A stretch of 64,000 nt of DNA from Paenibacillus sp. XY044 (GCF_002257645.1 NZ_NQMO01000013.1:1-64000); one strand, 5' to 3'; shown: positions 25,289 to 35,014, counted from the first letter of the stretch. The notes: generated from the letters alone by a model not told the origin. Numbers and translations are program-made.

Positions 25289-26133
25289 TGATAGCGAATC
25301 GTGGGATGAAGCAAGTGAAAACAGGAATCCGGCTGACGATCGTCTATATTTTGTTAGTCGCGCTGGCTCTGTTTATGATGGGACCGTTTCTTTGGCTGCT
25401 CAGCGTGTCTTTGATGCCGGGCAAAAACGTGTTCGCCAACCCGCCGGCGATCCTGCCGACGTTCATTGACTTCGATAATTACGTGAAGGTTTGGCAGTTT
25501 ATGAACTTTCCGAAGTATATCTATAATACGGTCGTGATTACGGTGCTCGGGGTTGTGACCAACGTTATTCTCTCCAGCCTGACCGCATATCCGCTGGCGA
25601 CCTTTCGCTTCAAAGGAAGGGATTTCGTATTTACCCTGTTGGTGGCGACGATGATTATCCCGTCTTCGACGGCGATGATCGTGCATTACCTGACGATTCA
25701 GTCTTTGCATCTGACCGGATCTTTTCTGGGCGTGGTACTGCCTTCGGCTGTATCGGTATTCAACATCTTCTTGATGCGCCAGACGTTTCTCGGGATTCCT
25801 TCGGACGTGCGTGATTCGGGAAAAATGGACGGTGCCTCCGAGTTCCGGATCTGGTTGCAGTTGATCCTACCCTTGGTGAAACCGGCGATTGCGGTCATTT
25901 CGCTGCTGGAAATGATGGCGTTCTGGAACAACTTCCTGTGGCCGATCGTCGTGCTGGACGATCCGCAGAAGTATCCGCTCGCTGCGGCGCTGACGTTCCT
26001 GAACGGCCAATTCTCCTACAATTTCGGATGGATCGCAGCGGGAACGATGATCTCGGTGCTGCCGATTATTATCGTGTTCCTGTTTACCCAGCGTTACTAC
26101 ATGGAAGGTATGGCCGGCGCGATCAAAGGGTGA
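25288..26133 (+). CDS. ABC sugar permease, MalG/UgpE type
   Basis: Second permease of the importer, 281 residues with six membrane segments. Its EAA loop reads DSGKMDGASEFRIWLQLILP near 172, so the usual leading Glu-Ala-Ala is replaced by D-S-G while the GAS core is kept. The ATG at 25288 overlaps the upstream stop, indicating coupling; an ATG six codons later is an alternative. It carries the C-terminal QRYYMEGMAGAIKG ending typical of this subunit. Confidence 0.92.
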   Translation: MIANRGMKQVKTGIRLTIVYILLVALALFMMGPFLWLLSVSLMPGKNVFANPPAILPTFIDFDNYVKVWQFMNFPKYIYNTVVITVLGVVTNVILSSLTAYPLATFRFKGRDFVFTLLVATMIIPSSTAMIVHYLTIQSLHLTGSFLGVVLPSAVSVFNIFLMRQTFLGIPSDVRDSGKMDGASEFRIWLQLILPLVKPAIAVISLLEMMAFWNNFLWPIVVLDDPQKYPLAAALTFLNGQFSYNFGWIAAGTMISVLPIIIVFLFTQRYYMEGMAGAIKG

Positions 26134-26172
26134 TTTGCGGCTAATTTACGTTAGGAAAGGAAGCTTGCAAAA

Positions 26173-27717
26173 ATGGAGAAGAGTCACAAACTGGTGTTCG
26201 TCCCGCTTGACGAGCGTCCTTGCAACTATGAATTTCCATATATGCTGGCGCAGGGAACGGAGTTTGAAATGGTCCGGCCGCCGCTGGAAATGATGGGTCT
26301 TAAAAAGCGCCCGGGCGATATCGAGAGGTTGTGGGCCTGGCTGGAACAGGAGGCTGCTGACGCCGACGGCGCAATCATAGCCGTGGACACGCTGCTGTAC
26401 GGCGGCATCATCCCGTCACGGCTGCATTACCTGAAGCCGGGAGAGCTTGCCGATCGGGTGAACCGGCTCCGGCGGCTGAAAGCGCGAAATCCAAAGTTGC
26501 GGATGTTCGCCTTTCAGCTGATCATGCGCTGCCCGCAGTATTCGAACGCCGATGAGGAGCCAGACTACTATGGCGACTGGGGGAGGGAAATCTTCCGCAA
26601 AGGCTTCATCACTCACCGGCAGGAGCTGGGGCTGGCCGCTGCGGAAGAAAATGCCGAGCTGGCTGAGATCGATGCGCGGCTGCCAGCGGATGTGCTTCAG
26701 GATTATTTGGACCGCAGGGCGGTGAACATCGAGGCGATCGGCCATGTGATGGATGTGATCGCAGACGGCGGCATTGACTTTATGATTTTTCCGCAGGACG
26801 ATTCGGCGCCATATGGTTATACAGCCAAGGATCAGCAGAATGTCAGGGCGCTGATCTCCAAGCTGGATTTGGAGCTGCGGGCGTACATGTATCCCGGAGC
26901 CGATGAGGTCGGCTGCACTCTGTTGGCTCGAATGGTGAACGAAATCAAGGGGAGCACCCCGCTCATCTATCCGCGGCTTGCGGCGGTTCAGGGCAGCTTC
27001 GTCACGCCGCTCTACGAGGACAGGTACTTCTTTGAGACGCTGAAATATCAAATCATGGCGGCGGGTGGTTTGATAGCTTCAGGCTGCAGTGAGGCCGATT
27101 TGGTGCTGCTCGTGAATACGCCGGGAGAGACGATGGTTGAAGCCGTGTCCCAGGAGCACCCTTTCTTCGGCTATGACATCAACCGGAACATCATCGAACT
27201 GGTGGAATACGGGGATTTCGTGATGCGGGTTCAGGGTAAGCCGGCTGCCGTGGCGGATATCGGGTATGCGAACGGCGGCGACTTGAAGCTGGTAAAGCTG
27301 CTTAGACAAAAAGGAATGCTGTTTAACCTGGCGGGTTATGCCGGATGGAATACCAGCTCCAACTCGCTGGGCACGGTCATTGCGCAATCCACGCTGTATC
27401 TGCACTATGGCAGGACGGAGAAGCATCTCGACTTTCTGGCACTGCGGTACGCCGAGGATGTATGCTACTGCGCGGGCGTCCGGATGGAGCTGAACGCTGG
27501 TCTGGTTGAGCAAATGGGGCTCAGCATATTCGAGCTGGACGGCCAGCGAGGCGAAGTGTCCAGGCTGGTCAAGGAGCGGCTTGGAGAAACGCTGAATCAG
27601 CGTATAAACAGCGATAAAGGGTATGTGGAGATCACGGACTGCTGCATGCCCTGGAACCGTACGTTCGAAGTTGGATTACAAGCGCGTTTTCACGTGAGGC
27701 CGCCGATATATAGATAA
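26173..27717 (+). CDS. DUF4127-family protein
   Basis: A 514-residue cytosolic protein of a family without assigned activity. Conserved-looking acidic and glycine motifs are VPLDERPCN near 10, DTLLYGGIIPSRLHY near 75, FPQDDSAPYGYTA near 205, YPGADEVG near 239 and AGWNTSSNSLGT near 392. They are suggestive of a metal or sugar binding active site. No signal peptide or membrane segment is seen. It is the fourth gene of the operon after the ABC importer and before NanE, so it probably acts on the imported compound or a product. ATG 26173 follows AGGAAAGGAAGC. Confidence 0.75.
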   Translation: MEKSHKLVFVPLDERPCNYEFPYMLAQGTEFEMVRPPLEMMGLKKRPGDIERLWAWLEQEAADADGAIIAVDTLLYGGIIPSRLHYLKPGELADRVNRLRRLKARNPKLRMFAFQLIMRCPQYSNADEEPDYYGDWGREIFRKGFITHRQELGLAAAEENAELAEIDARLPADVLQDYLDRRAVNIEAIGHVMDVIADGGIDFMIFPQDDSAPYGYTAKDQQNVRALISKLDLELRAYMYPGADEVGCTLLARMVNEIKGSTPLIYPRLAAVQGSFVTPLYEDRYFFETLKYQIMAAGGLIASGCSEADLVLLVNTPGETMVEAVSQEHPFFGYDINRNIIELVEYGDFVMRVQGKPAAVADIGYANGGDLKLVKLLRQKGMLFNLAGYAGWNTSSNSLGTVIAQSTLYLHYGRTEKHLDFLALRYAEDVCYCAGVRMELNAGLVEQMGLSIFELDGQRGEVSRLVKERLGETLNQRINSDKGYVEITDCCMPWNRTFEVGLQARFHVRPPIYR

Positions 27718-27754
27718 CAGTGGCCTTGAAGAGTCACAAAAAAGATGAGAGAGG

Positions 27755-28462
27755 GTGGACATACTGGAGCCTATACTGCAATCTTTGCGTTACTGCCTGA
27801 TCGCATCCTGCCAGGCGCTGCCGGATGAGCCGCTGCATGGTGCGCACATTATGGCCCGAATGGCCGTGGCCGCCGAAGAAGGGGGGGCGTCGGCGATCCG
27901 GGCCAACGGGGCGGATGACGTCAGGGCCATCAAGTCCGCGGTTTCGATCCCGGTGATCGGGATCATCAAGCGGGAGTATGCGGGATCGGACGTTTACATT
28001 ACGCCTACGCTCAAGGAAGTGGAGGAGCTGCTTGATGCCGGGGCGGACATGATCGCCTTTGATGCTACGGGCCGTAATCGGCCCGGCGGGGTCCGGCTGG
28101 AGGATTTGATCCGGCGGATGAAGCAGGCGGGCGTTGCCAGCATGGCGGATGTTTCAACGCTGGATGAGGCCATTCATGCCGCTTCCCTCGGCGTCAGCTG
28201 CGTATCGACGACGCTGTCGGGTTATACGGATTATTCGCCGCAGCTGGAAGGTCCGGATCTGGAGCTGATTGAAGAAGCAGCGGCCCGGTTGAGTATTCCA
28301 TTGATTGCCGAAGGCCGGATTCACGAGCCTTATCAGGTCGAGGAGGCACTCAAGCTCGGCGCGCATGCTGTCGTGGTCGGTGGGGCCATTTCCAGGCCGC
28401 AGCAGATCACGCGGCGCTTCTCGAACGCGGCAAGGAAGGCGGCCCAGTCGCTGAGAGCATGA
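27755..28462 (+). CDS. nanE: N-acylmannosamine-6-phosphate 2-epimerase
   Basis: Converts ManNAc-6-phosphate to GlcNAc-6-phosphate in sialic acid or N-acetylmannosamine use. The (beta/alpha)8 barrel of 235 residues has LIASCQALPDEPLH near 14, IPVIGIIKREY near 66 with the catalytic Lys, and LIAEGRI near 185 with the partner Glu. A VVVGGAISRP phosphate site lies near 208. Start GTG 27755 directly follows GAGAGAGG, a tight ribosome site. No sialic acid lyase or ManNAc kinase is present in the operon, so the entry point of the pathway is unclear. Confidence 0.88.
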   Translation: MDILEPILQSLRYCLIASCQALPDEPLHGAHIMARMAVAAEEGGASAIRANGADDVRAIKSAVSIPVIGIIKREYAGSDVYITPTLKEVEELLDAGADMIAFDATGRNRPGGVRLEDLIRRMKQAGVASMADVSTLDEAIHAASLGVSCVSTTLSGYTDYSPQLEGPDLELIEEAAARLSIPLIAEGRIHEPYQVEEALKLGAHAVVVGGAISRPQQITRRFSNAARKAAQSLRA

Positions 28463-28516
28463 GGCTGGCAGTCCACTGAATATCGCTGGCTAATAAGGAA
28501 AGGAGCGCGGATAACG

Positions 28517-30097
28517 TTGATACAAGAGCTCGTGGCAGATGTGATTATCATCGGCGGAGGACTCGGCGGAACGTCGGCCGCCTTGGCGGCGGCTAAAGCC
28601 GGGATGAAGGTGATCGTAACGGAGGAGACCGATTGGCTGGGAGGGCAGCTGACTTCGCAGGCGGTTCCGCCCGATGAGCACCGCTGGATTGAAAGTTTCG
28701 GATGCACGGCATCTTACCGGGAGTTCAGAAACCGGGTCAGGGAATATTATAAACGCAACTACCCGCTCAACGAGCAGGCGTTGAACGATCCGGAGCTCAA
28801 TCCGGGGAACGCCTGGGTCAGCAGGGTGGCGCATGAACCGAAGGTCGCCCTGCAAGTGCTGGAGGATATGCTGGCCCCGTACGTGAACACCCGCCGGATC
28901 CAGGTGCTGCTTAACACGCGTCCTGTTCACAGCGAGACAGCAGGCGACCAAGTGATGTCGGTAACGGTCGAGAAGGTGGATGGGCAAACCAGGCATAAGC
29001 TGAAAGGCGCATATTTCCTGGACGCTACCGAAACCGGAGAGCTGCTGCCCCTGGCCGGTGCGGAATATGTGAGCGGAGCCGAGGCGCGCAGCGAAACGAA
29101 CGAGCCGCACGCGCTGGAGCAAGCCGATCCGCTTGATATGCAGTCCATCACCCATGTGGCGGCGGTGGAATACATCCCAGGCGGCAATTTTACGATCCCA
29201 AAGCCGGATAGTTACGATTTCTGGCATGAATACAAGCCCTCATTTTCCACATATCCGATCTTAAGCTGGTATTCGAACGAAGCCGAGGACACGTCCAAAT
29301 TGCGGCGGTTTACGATGTTTCCGAACGACCAGGGGATCATGTCGCTGTGGGATTACCGGCGGATCGTGGACCCCTCCCTGTGGCGCGTGCCGCTGAGCGA
29401 CGGCGAGGTGACGCTGCTTAACTGGCCGATGAACGATTATTATCTTGGGCCGGTGATCGGCGTACCGGAGCCGGAACGCGCCCGGCATCTGGAAGCAGCC
29501 CGCGAGCTAACGCTGTCGCTCGTATACTGGCTGCAGACCGAGGCTCCCCGGCTTGACGGGGGGTACGGGTATCCGGGCCTCCGGCTGCGCGGCGACGTAC
29601 TCGGCACGGAAGACGGCTTGGCGAAGTCTCCTTATATCCGGGAGTCGCGGCGGATTCGCGCGCAGTACACGATCACAGAGCATGATGTCAGCCAGGAGCT
29701 TCGCGGGGAGAAGGGTATCAAGCGGTACGTGGACAGCGTCGGCGTCGGAAGTTATTATTTGGACCTGCATCCGACGACCGTGAACCAGCGGGCTTTCTTC
29801 ATTCCGAACTATCCTTATGAAATTCCTCTCGGATCGCTGATTCCGGTGCGGATGACCAACCTGCTTCCGGCATGCAAAAATATCGGCATGACGCAGATCG
29901 CCAATGGCTGCTACCGGCTGCATCCGACGGAATGGAACATCGGCGAATCCGCGGGACTGTTGGCTGCTTACGCGGTAATGCACGGCATACCTCCGCGTGA
30001 AGTGAGGGCTTCCTCGCCTCATTTGTGCGATTACCAGGCGATGCTGGAGCGATACGGGGTTGAGCTTCATTGGCCGGAAGAGACACTGGAACTGTAG
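28517..30097 (+). CDS. FAD-dependent oxidoreductase (FAD_oxidored type)
   Basis: A 526-residue flavoprotein. The N-terminal Rossmann motif VIIIGGGLGGTSAALAAAKA (9-28) ends with VTEE for the adenosine ribose, and WLGGQLTSQAV at 40-50 is typical of the FAD_oxidored (PF12831-like) group. C-terminal blocks IPLGSLIP, NLLPACKNIG and WNIGESAGLLAA complete the FAD domain. No signal peptide. Start TTG 28517 is 11 bases after AAGGAG. Last gene of the ABC-DUF4127-nanE operon, followed by a terminator. It could oxidise a sugar or an amine of the imported compound; substrate unknown. Confidence 0.85.
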   Translation: MIQELVADVIIIGGGLGGTSAALAAAKAGMKVIVTEETDWLGGQLTSQAVPPDEHRWIESFGCTASYREFRNRVREYYKRNYPLNEQALNDPELNPGNAWVSRVAHEPKVALQVLEDMLAPYVNTRRIQVLLNTRPVHSETAGDQVMSVTVEKVDGQTRHKLKGAYFLDATETGELLPLAGAEYVSGAEARSETNEPHALEQADPLDMQSITHVAAVEYIPGGNFTIPKPDSYDFWHEYKPSFSTYPILSWYSNEAEDTSKLRRFTMFPNDQGIMSLWDYRRIVDPSLWRVPLSDGEVTLLNWPMNDYYLGPVIGVPEPERARHLEAARELTLSLVYWLQTEAPRLDGGYGYPGLRLRGDVLGTEDGLAKSPYIRESRRIRAQYTITEHDVSQELRGEKGIKRYVDSVGVGSYYLDLHPTTVNQRAFFIPNYPYEIPLGSLIPVRMTNLLPACKNIGMTQIANGCYRLHPTEWNIGESAGLLAAYAVMHGIPPREVRASSPHLCDYQAMLERYGVELHWPEETLEL

Positions 30098-30124
30098 GTG
30101 CCATGATTGCAGCCATGGAAATAC

Positions 30125-30169
30125 AAGAAAGCCGGACGGCATCGTTGAGATGCTTGTCCGGCTTTTCTT
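30125..30169 (+). terminator. Terminator of the ABC/DUF4127 operon
   Basis: AAGAAAGCCGGAC pairs with GTCCGGCTTTTCTT, and the inner loop adds GCATC/GATGC. It stops the plus-strand operon before the convergent uraA. Confidence 0.85.
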
Positions 30170-30248
30170 ACGTTACGTATGTTTTTCATTTGAGGGATTG
30201 CGATTCAACTGTTGTTCCGATTCATTGTGTCTTCCGATCCCTTGTCAC

Positions 30249-31571
30249 TCAATCCGGAATTTTCTCCACCAGTTCCTGCTCCTTGCCGCCCGGTTCGTTG
30301 GACAGCCCGGTAACCTCAATCAGCTTGAAGAACAGGCTGAGCACGATGCCCACGATCGTGGCGAGCGCCATGCCTTTCAATTGAACGGGGCCAAGGTTGA
30401 GCTGCACGCCGCTGATGCCGACGACCAGAACCAGCGTCGCCAGGATCATGTTGGTCGGCTTGGAGAAATCGACCTTTTGCTCGACGAAGATCCGCAGACC
30501 GGAAGCTGCGATGACGCCGAACAGCAGCAGGGATACGCCGCCCATGACCGGCGTCGGAATGTTCGCGATGACCGAAGAGACCGTGCCCGAGAAGGACAGC
30601 AGGATCGCGATGACGGCTGCGCCGCCGATGACGAAGACCGAATACACTTTGGTCAGCGCCATGACGCCGATATTTTCCCCGTACGTCGTGTTCGGCGTGG
30701 AGCCGACAAAGCCGGAGAGGATGGTCGAGATGCCGTTGCCCAGCAGCGAGCGGTTTAGTCCCGGATCCTTCGACAAGTCTTTGCCCACGATGTTGCTCGT
30801 TACTAGAAGGTGGCCGATGTGCTCGACGATGACGACCAGGGATACCGGGATAATTGTCGCGATGGCAGCCCAGTTCCAGCTTGGCGTAATGACCGTTGGC
30901 ATCGTGAAGAAGTGGGCGCTGGCGATTGCATCTTTATTGACCATGCCCGGCATGAAGAAGGAGAGGACGTATCCGACGACGATGCCGATCAGAATGTGGA
31001 TGATCTTTGGAAACCCGCGGAACAGGACCGCGCCGATGACGGTTACGCCAAGTGTCGTCATGGACAAAATGATGCTGTTCGTGTCATAGGTCATCAAACC
31101 GGAAGTCTCGTCTGCCGTCGGAAGTAGACCGGCCATGCCTGCCGCGGTCGGCACCAGCTCCAGTCCGATCGTGGCGACGATCGCGCCCATGGCGGCTGGC
31201 GGGAACACGACGTCGATCCAGCTCGTACCCGCGAAATGGACGATCAGGCCCACGATGACGAAGATGATGCCCGTAATGATAAAGGCGCCCAACGCCAGCG
31301 GGTAATTTTCCTTCGGATTGTCGCCGAGCACGACCAGCACCGGAGAAATGAAAGCAAAGCTGGAGCCCAGATACGCCGGTATCTTGGCCCGGCAGATCAG
31401 GATGTACAGCAAGGTGCCGATGCCGTTCATCAGCAGGATCATGCCAGGATCTACGCCGAACAGGTTCGGCACGAGCACCGTGCTTCCGAACATGGCGAAC
31501 AGGTGCTGCAGGCTGAGCAGAAAGCCCGGGCCCAGAGGAAGCCTTTCATTGACTTGAATTTCGCGTTGCAA
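30249..31571 (-). CDS. uraA: Uracil permease (NCS2 family)
   Basis: Proton-coupled uracil importer with 14 membrane segments. The 440-residue protein begins with QREIQVNERLPLGPG, as UraA/PyrP proteins do, and has SLQHLFAMFGSTVLVP near 20. NCS2 motifs include VVFPPAAMGAIVA near 121, VEHIGHLLVTSNIVGKDL near 244 with the substrate-binding Glu, and PNTTYGENIGV near 284. The TTG at 31571 is preferred because GGGAG lies 8 bases upstream; an ATG five codons earlier lacks a site. It is the only minus-strand gene between apt and rel. Confidence 0.9.
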   Translation of the reverse strand: MQREIQVNERLPLGPGFLLSLQHLFAMFGSTVLVPNLFGVDPGMILLMNGIGTLLYILICRAKIPAYLGSSFAFISPVLVVLGDNPKENYPLALGAFIITGIIFVIVGLIVHFAGTSWIDVVFPPAAMGAIVATIGLELVPTAAGMAGLLPTADETSGLMTYDTNSIILSMTTLGVTVIGAVLFRGFPKIIHILIGIVVGYVLSFFMPGMVNKDAIASAHFFTMPTVITPSWNWAAIATIIPVSLVVIVEHIGHLLVTSNIVGKDLSKDPGLNRSLLGNGISTILSGFVGSTPNTTYGENIGVMALTKVYSVFVIGGAAVIAILLSFSGTVSSVIANIPTPVMGGVSLLLFGVIAASGLRIFVEQKVDFSKPTNMILATLVLVVGISGVQLNLGPVQLKGMALATIVGIVLSLFFKLIEVTGLSNEPGGKEQELVEKIPD

Positions 31572-31734
31572 TTCGTTCACTCCCATTACGTGATTTCGTC
31601 CATACCAATAAATTCATTCAATCTAATTTATCTAGATTTATGACATTTTTCAATCTTTTTTTTCACTCCCGGGGCGCAATTTGGCCAAAAAACTCGTTTG
31701 TTGTTCCCAGGCTTCCTGTTCCTGGCAGGAAATG

Positions 31735-31763
31735 TTGACGTAAAGCCGTTCAAGCGTCATAAT
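31735..31763 (+). promoter_or_regulatory. Sigma-A promoter of rel
   Basis: TTGACG (31735-31740), exactly 17 bases, then CATAAT (31758-31763). Transcription should start near 31770, leaving a leader of about 80 bases before the preferred rel start. Confidence 0.7.
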
Positions 31764-31851
31764 TATATAAAATCATTACATGACAGAACCTGCAAAGATG
31801 GATTATCACGCGGGTTCTATTTTATATAGAAGGGAAACGGAAACGACTAGA

Positions 31852-34029
31852 ATGGGCATAGAGCGATTACTTGAAAAGGCTGGAGCCTATATAAAAGAGC
31901 CGGATTTGGACCGCATCAGGGAAGCCTATGAATTTGCGGAACAGGCCCATCACGGCCAGGTGCGCAAATCAGGCGAGCCTTATATCCTGCATCCGCTTGC
32001 GGTTGCAGATATTGTCGTGAACATGATGATGGATACGACCTCCATCGTCGCCGCGCTTCTTCATGACGTAGTCGAGGACACGACCGTATCGCTCGAGGAT
32101 ATCCGTACCCGATTTGGCGCTACCTGTGCCATGCTTGTCGATGGACTGACCAAGCTGGAGCGAATCCAGTTCCGTTCCAAGGAAGAACAGCAGAACGAGA
32201 ATTACCGCAAAATGTTTATCGCCATGGCGCAGGATATTCGTGTCATTGTCATCAAGCTGGCCGACCGCCTGCACAACATGCGGACTTTGAAATACCAGTC
32301 CGAGGAGAGCCAGCGGCGGATCGCCTATGAGACGCTGGAAATTTTCTGTCCGATCGCCGACCGCCTCGGGATTTCGGCCATCAAGAGCGAAATGGAGGAC
32401 TTGTCCCTCCGTTACCTCAATCCGCAGCAGTATTACCGCATCGCTAACCTGATCCACAAGAAGCGGGCCGAGCGCGAGCAATTCGTCGAAAACGTCATCG
32501 TCCGCATCCGCGAAAAGCTGGAGGAGATGGGCATTGAAGGCGATCTGTCGGGACGGCCGAAGCATATTTACAGCGTCTTTAACAAAATGACGACCAAAAA
32601 CAAGCAGTTCAACGAAATCTACGATTTGCTCGCTATTCGTATTATTGTGGATAACATTAAAGACTGTTATGCCACCCTAGGAATTATCCATACGCTGTGG
32701 AAGCCGATGCCTGGCCGGTTTAAGGACTATATCGCCATGCCGAAGGCGAACATGTATCAGTCGCTGCATACGACCGTAGTGGGGCCTAACGGCGAGCCGA
32801 CCGAGGTCCAGATCCGGACCTGGGAAATGCACCGGACCGCTGAGTACGGGATCGCGGCGCATTGGGCCTATAAGGAAGGGACGACGGCCGTCGGCGGCAA
32901 CTTTGAGAACAAAATGACCTTTTTCCGTGAAATTTTGGAGCTGCAGCATGAGGCCAAGGATGCTTCGGAATTTGTAGAATCGCTCAAAATGGACTTTTTC
33001 TCGGATCTTGTTTTTGTTTTTACGCCGAAAGGAGAGGTCATTGAGCTGCCTTCCGGCTCGGTGCCGCTTGATTTTGCCTACCGAATTCATACCGAGGTCG
33101 GGAACCGGACGATCGGCGCCAAGGTCAACGGACGGATCGTACCGCTGGACCATCGCCTCAAAACCGGAGATATCGTCGAGATCTTGACGTCCAAGCATTC
33201 GTACGGACCGAGCGGGGACTGGCTGAAGATCGCCCAATCATCCCATGCGCGAAGCAAGATCAAGCAATGGTTCAAGAAGGAAAAACGGGAAGAGAACGTG
33301 GAAAAGGGCCGCGAGATGGTTGAGCGCGAGCTGAAAAGCCGGGGCCTTGAAATTACCGAATGGATGACGGACGATAAGCTGCTGGAAGTCGCGAAGAAGT
33401 TTTCGTTTAACGATATCGAAGACATGCTGTCGGGCGTCGGTTTTGGCGGGATTACCGCTCCGCAGATCTGTACGCGCCTGACGGAACGGCTCCGCAAGGA
33501 GCAGGAAGAAGCCAGTCTGCTTGAGCTTACGACCGAGAAGAAGGAAATCAAGCCGGCCGACAAAAGATCGCGTCCGACCAACGGCGTCCGGGTCAAAGGC
33601 ATCGACAACCTGCTCGTCCGCTTTGCCCGCTGCTGCAATCCGGTGCCTGGCGATGACATTGTCGGTTACGTAACCCGCGGACGCGGCGTGTCCGTGCACC
33701 GCGTAGACTGCCCGAACATTCCGACGTCGGGTGAAGGCGAAGAAGCCGCACGCGTGATCGAAGTCGAATGGGAAACCGAGATCGAGGCGAATTACAGCGT
33801 CGATATCGAAATTACGGGCCATGACCGGAACGGGCTCCTGAACGAAGTGCTCCAGGCGGTATCGGAAAGCAAAACGAACATTTCCGCGGTGACCGGGCGC
33901 TCAGACAAAAACAAGATGGCGCTCATCCACATGACGATCCTGATCCGCAACACCGATCATCTGCAGTCAGTCGTGGAACGGATCAAGCGCGTAAAGGATG
34001 TATACACCGTCCACCGGATCATTCAGTAA
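31852..34029 (+). CDS. relA: Bifunctional (p)ppGpp synthetase/hydrolase Rel
   Basis: Makes and degrades the stringent-response alarmone. From ATG 31852 (725 residues) the HD hydrolase domain is intact: H47, HDVVED at 71-76 and KLADRLHNMRTL near 144. The synthetase domain carries RFKDYI near 289, the RxKD form seen in bifunctional Rel enzymes, then NMYQSLHTTVVG and EVQIRTWEMHRTAEYGIAAHW. TGS (about 385-445) and ACT (about 655-725) domains follow. ATG 31780 has no ribosome site and lies about 10 bases from the predicted transcript start, so the later ATG is preferred although its own site is weak. Confidence 0.95.
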   Translation: MGIERLLEKAGAYIKEPDLDRIREAYEFAEQAHHGQVRKSGEPYILHPLAVADIVVNMMMDTTSIVAALLHDVVEDTTVSLEDIRTRFGATCAMLVDGLTKLERIQFRSKEEQQNENYRKMFIAMAQDIRVIVIKLADRLHNMRTLKYQSEESQRRIAYETLEIFCPIADRLGISAIKSEMEDLSLRYLNPQQYYRIANLIHKKRAEREQFVENVIVRIREKLEEMGIEGDLSGRPKHIYSVFNKMTTKNKQFNEIYDLLAIRIIVDNIKDCYATLGIIHTLWKPMPGRFKDYIAMPKANMYQSLHTTVVGPNGEPTEVQIRTWEMHRTAEYGIAAHWAYKEGTTAVGGNFENKMTFFREILELQHEAKDASEFVESLKMDFFSDLVFVFTPKGEVIELPSGSVPLDFAYRIHTEVGNRTIGAKVNGRIVPLDHRLKTGDIVEILTSKHSYGPSGDWLKIAQSSHARSKIKQWFKKEKREENVEKGREMVERELKSRGLEITEWMTDDKLLEVAKKFSFNDIEDMLSGVGFGGITAPQICTRLTERLRKEQEEASLLELTTEKKEIKPADKRSRPTNGVRVKGIDNLLVRFARCCNPVPGDDIVGYVTRGRGVSVHRVDCPNIPTSGEGEEAARVIEVEWETEIEANYSVDIEITGHDRNGLLNEVLQAVSESKTNISAVTGRSDKNKMALIHMTILIRNTDHLQSVVERIKRVKDVYTVHRIIQ

Positions 34030-34125
34030 AATCCTAGGGGATGTGCACGTCGCATACTGGATCCCTCAGCAAGAACTTGGGTGGCTAATGGAGCGGGAAC
34101 AAGCGAAGGAGCGTAGAGAGACAGC

Positions 34126-34572
34126 ATGAAAGTGGTTATACAGCGCTGCAAGGAAGCGCAGGTTACGGTAGAGGGAGAGGTCACGGGGGCGATCAGCCAG
34201 GGGCTGATGGTGCTCGTCGGCGTCACCCATGAGGATACGGAGAAAGATGCAAAATACTTGGCCGATAAAGTTGCCGGACTGCGCATTTTTGAAGATGATG
34301 AGGGGAAAATGAACCACAGCGTCATGGAAGTTGGCGGGGGCATACTGTCCGTGTCGCAGTTCACCCTGTACGGCGACTGCCGCAAGGGCAAACGCCCGAA
34401 CTTCATGGCCGCGGCCAAGCCGGATGCGGCGGAAGGATTGTACGAATGCTTTAACCGCGAGCTCAGAGACAAAGGGCTTGAGGTCGCCACCGGCCGGTTT
34501 GGGGCGATGATGGACGTCACCTTTACAAACTGGGGACCCGTCACGTTGATTATTGACAGCAAAGGGGCATAG
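34126..34572 (+). CDS. dtd: D-aminoacyl-tRNA deacylase
   Basis: Removes D-amino acids mischarged on tRNA. The 148 residues carry both active-site motifs, SQFTLYGD (77-84) and NWGPVT with the Gly-cisPro pair (135-140). It starts MKVVIQRC like other Dtd proteins. It lies 96 bases after rel, the Bacillus order, and was probably cotranscribed with it. The ribosome site GAGAGACAGC is modest. Confidence 0.95.
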   Translation: MKVVIQRCKEAQVTVEGEVTGAISQGLMVLVGVTHEDTEKDAKYLADKVAGLRIFEDDEGKMNHSVMEVGGGILSVSQFTLYGDCRKGKRPNFMAAAKPDAAEGLYECFNRELRDKGLEVATGRFGAMMDVTFTNWGPVTLIIDSKGA

Positions 34573-34644
34573 AAACGGTAAAAATCGGGCAAAATAGGGA
34601 TGAGCATCCGCCATTTATATACTCACATAAGGAGTTCAGCCATT

Positions 34645-34806
34645 ATGCGCCAATCCGTTCAAACCCAAACGCTGCAGTCGCTGCCGCTTGCGCCGGTTGC
34701 CTCGCTGCACGAGGCCGCCAAGACGATGCAGGCCGTACGAGAAATCCCTTTTCCCTTATGGACCTTGTACACGAAGGGAATCGGCCGGCAGCAGATCATC
34801 CGTTAG
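34645..34806 (+). CDS. Hypothetical 53-residue protein
   Basis: A short reading frame with ATG at 34645, preceded by ATAAGGAG at 10 bases and followed by a good terminator at 34841. The peptide is neutral to basic and Leu/Ala-rich (MRQSVQTQTLQSLPLAPVAS...) without a membrane segment. No family recognised. The ribosome site and terminator favour expression; coding status is otherwise untested. Confidence 0.4.
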   Translation: MRQSVQTQTLQSLPLAPVASLHEAAKTMQAVREIPFPLWTLYTKGIGRQQIIR

Positions 34807-34840
34807 TCGGCCGGTTATTATTGCAAGTAATAGAAGTAGA

Positions 34841-34877
34841 AGAACCCTCTTTTGTTGTAAAAAGAGGGTTCTTTTTT
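34841..34877 (+). terminator. Terminator after dtd and the small ORF
   Basis: AGAACCCTCTTTT pairs with AAAAGAGGGTTCT around GTTGTA and ends in six T. Confidence 0.9.
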
Positions 34878-35014
34878 ATTTGGTTATATCTCTATATCAG
34901 GTTTTGCTTGAGCTATTTATTGCTTTTGTTTGAGATATTTCAGATTTATGTGAACTATTTTATCGCTGAGGAGTGACTTTAAGTTAGGTGAAAAGGGACT
35001 GGACTGATTGAATT

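Noticed and set aside
30060..30758. A 232-codon plus-strand frame across the FAD gene end and uraA
   Set aside because: It overlaps the terminator and runs antisense to the well-supported uraA gene, with no domain.
34030..34125. T-box-like words (TTGGGTGGCTAATGGAGCGGGA) between rel and dtd
   Set aside because: Only a loose resemblance to the T-box core. The gap is too short for Stem I and a terminator, and dtd is not a usual T-box target.
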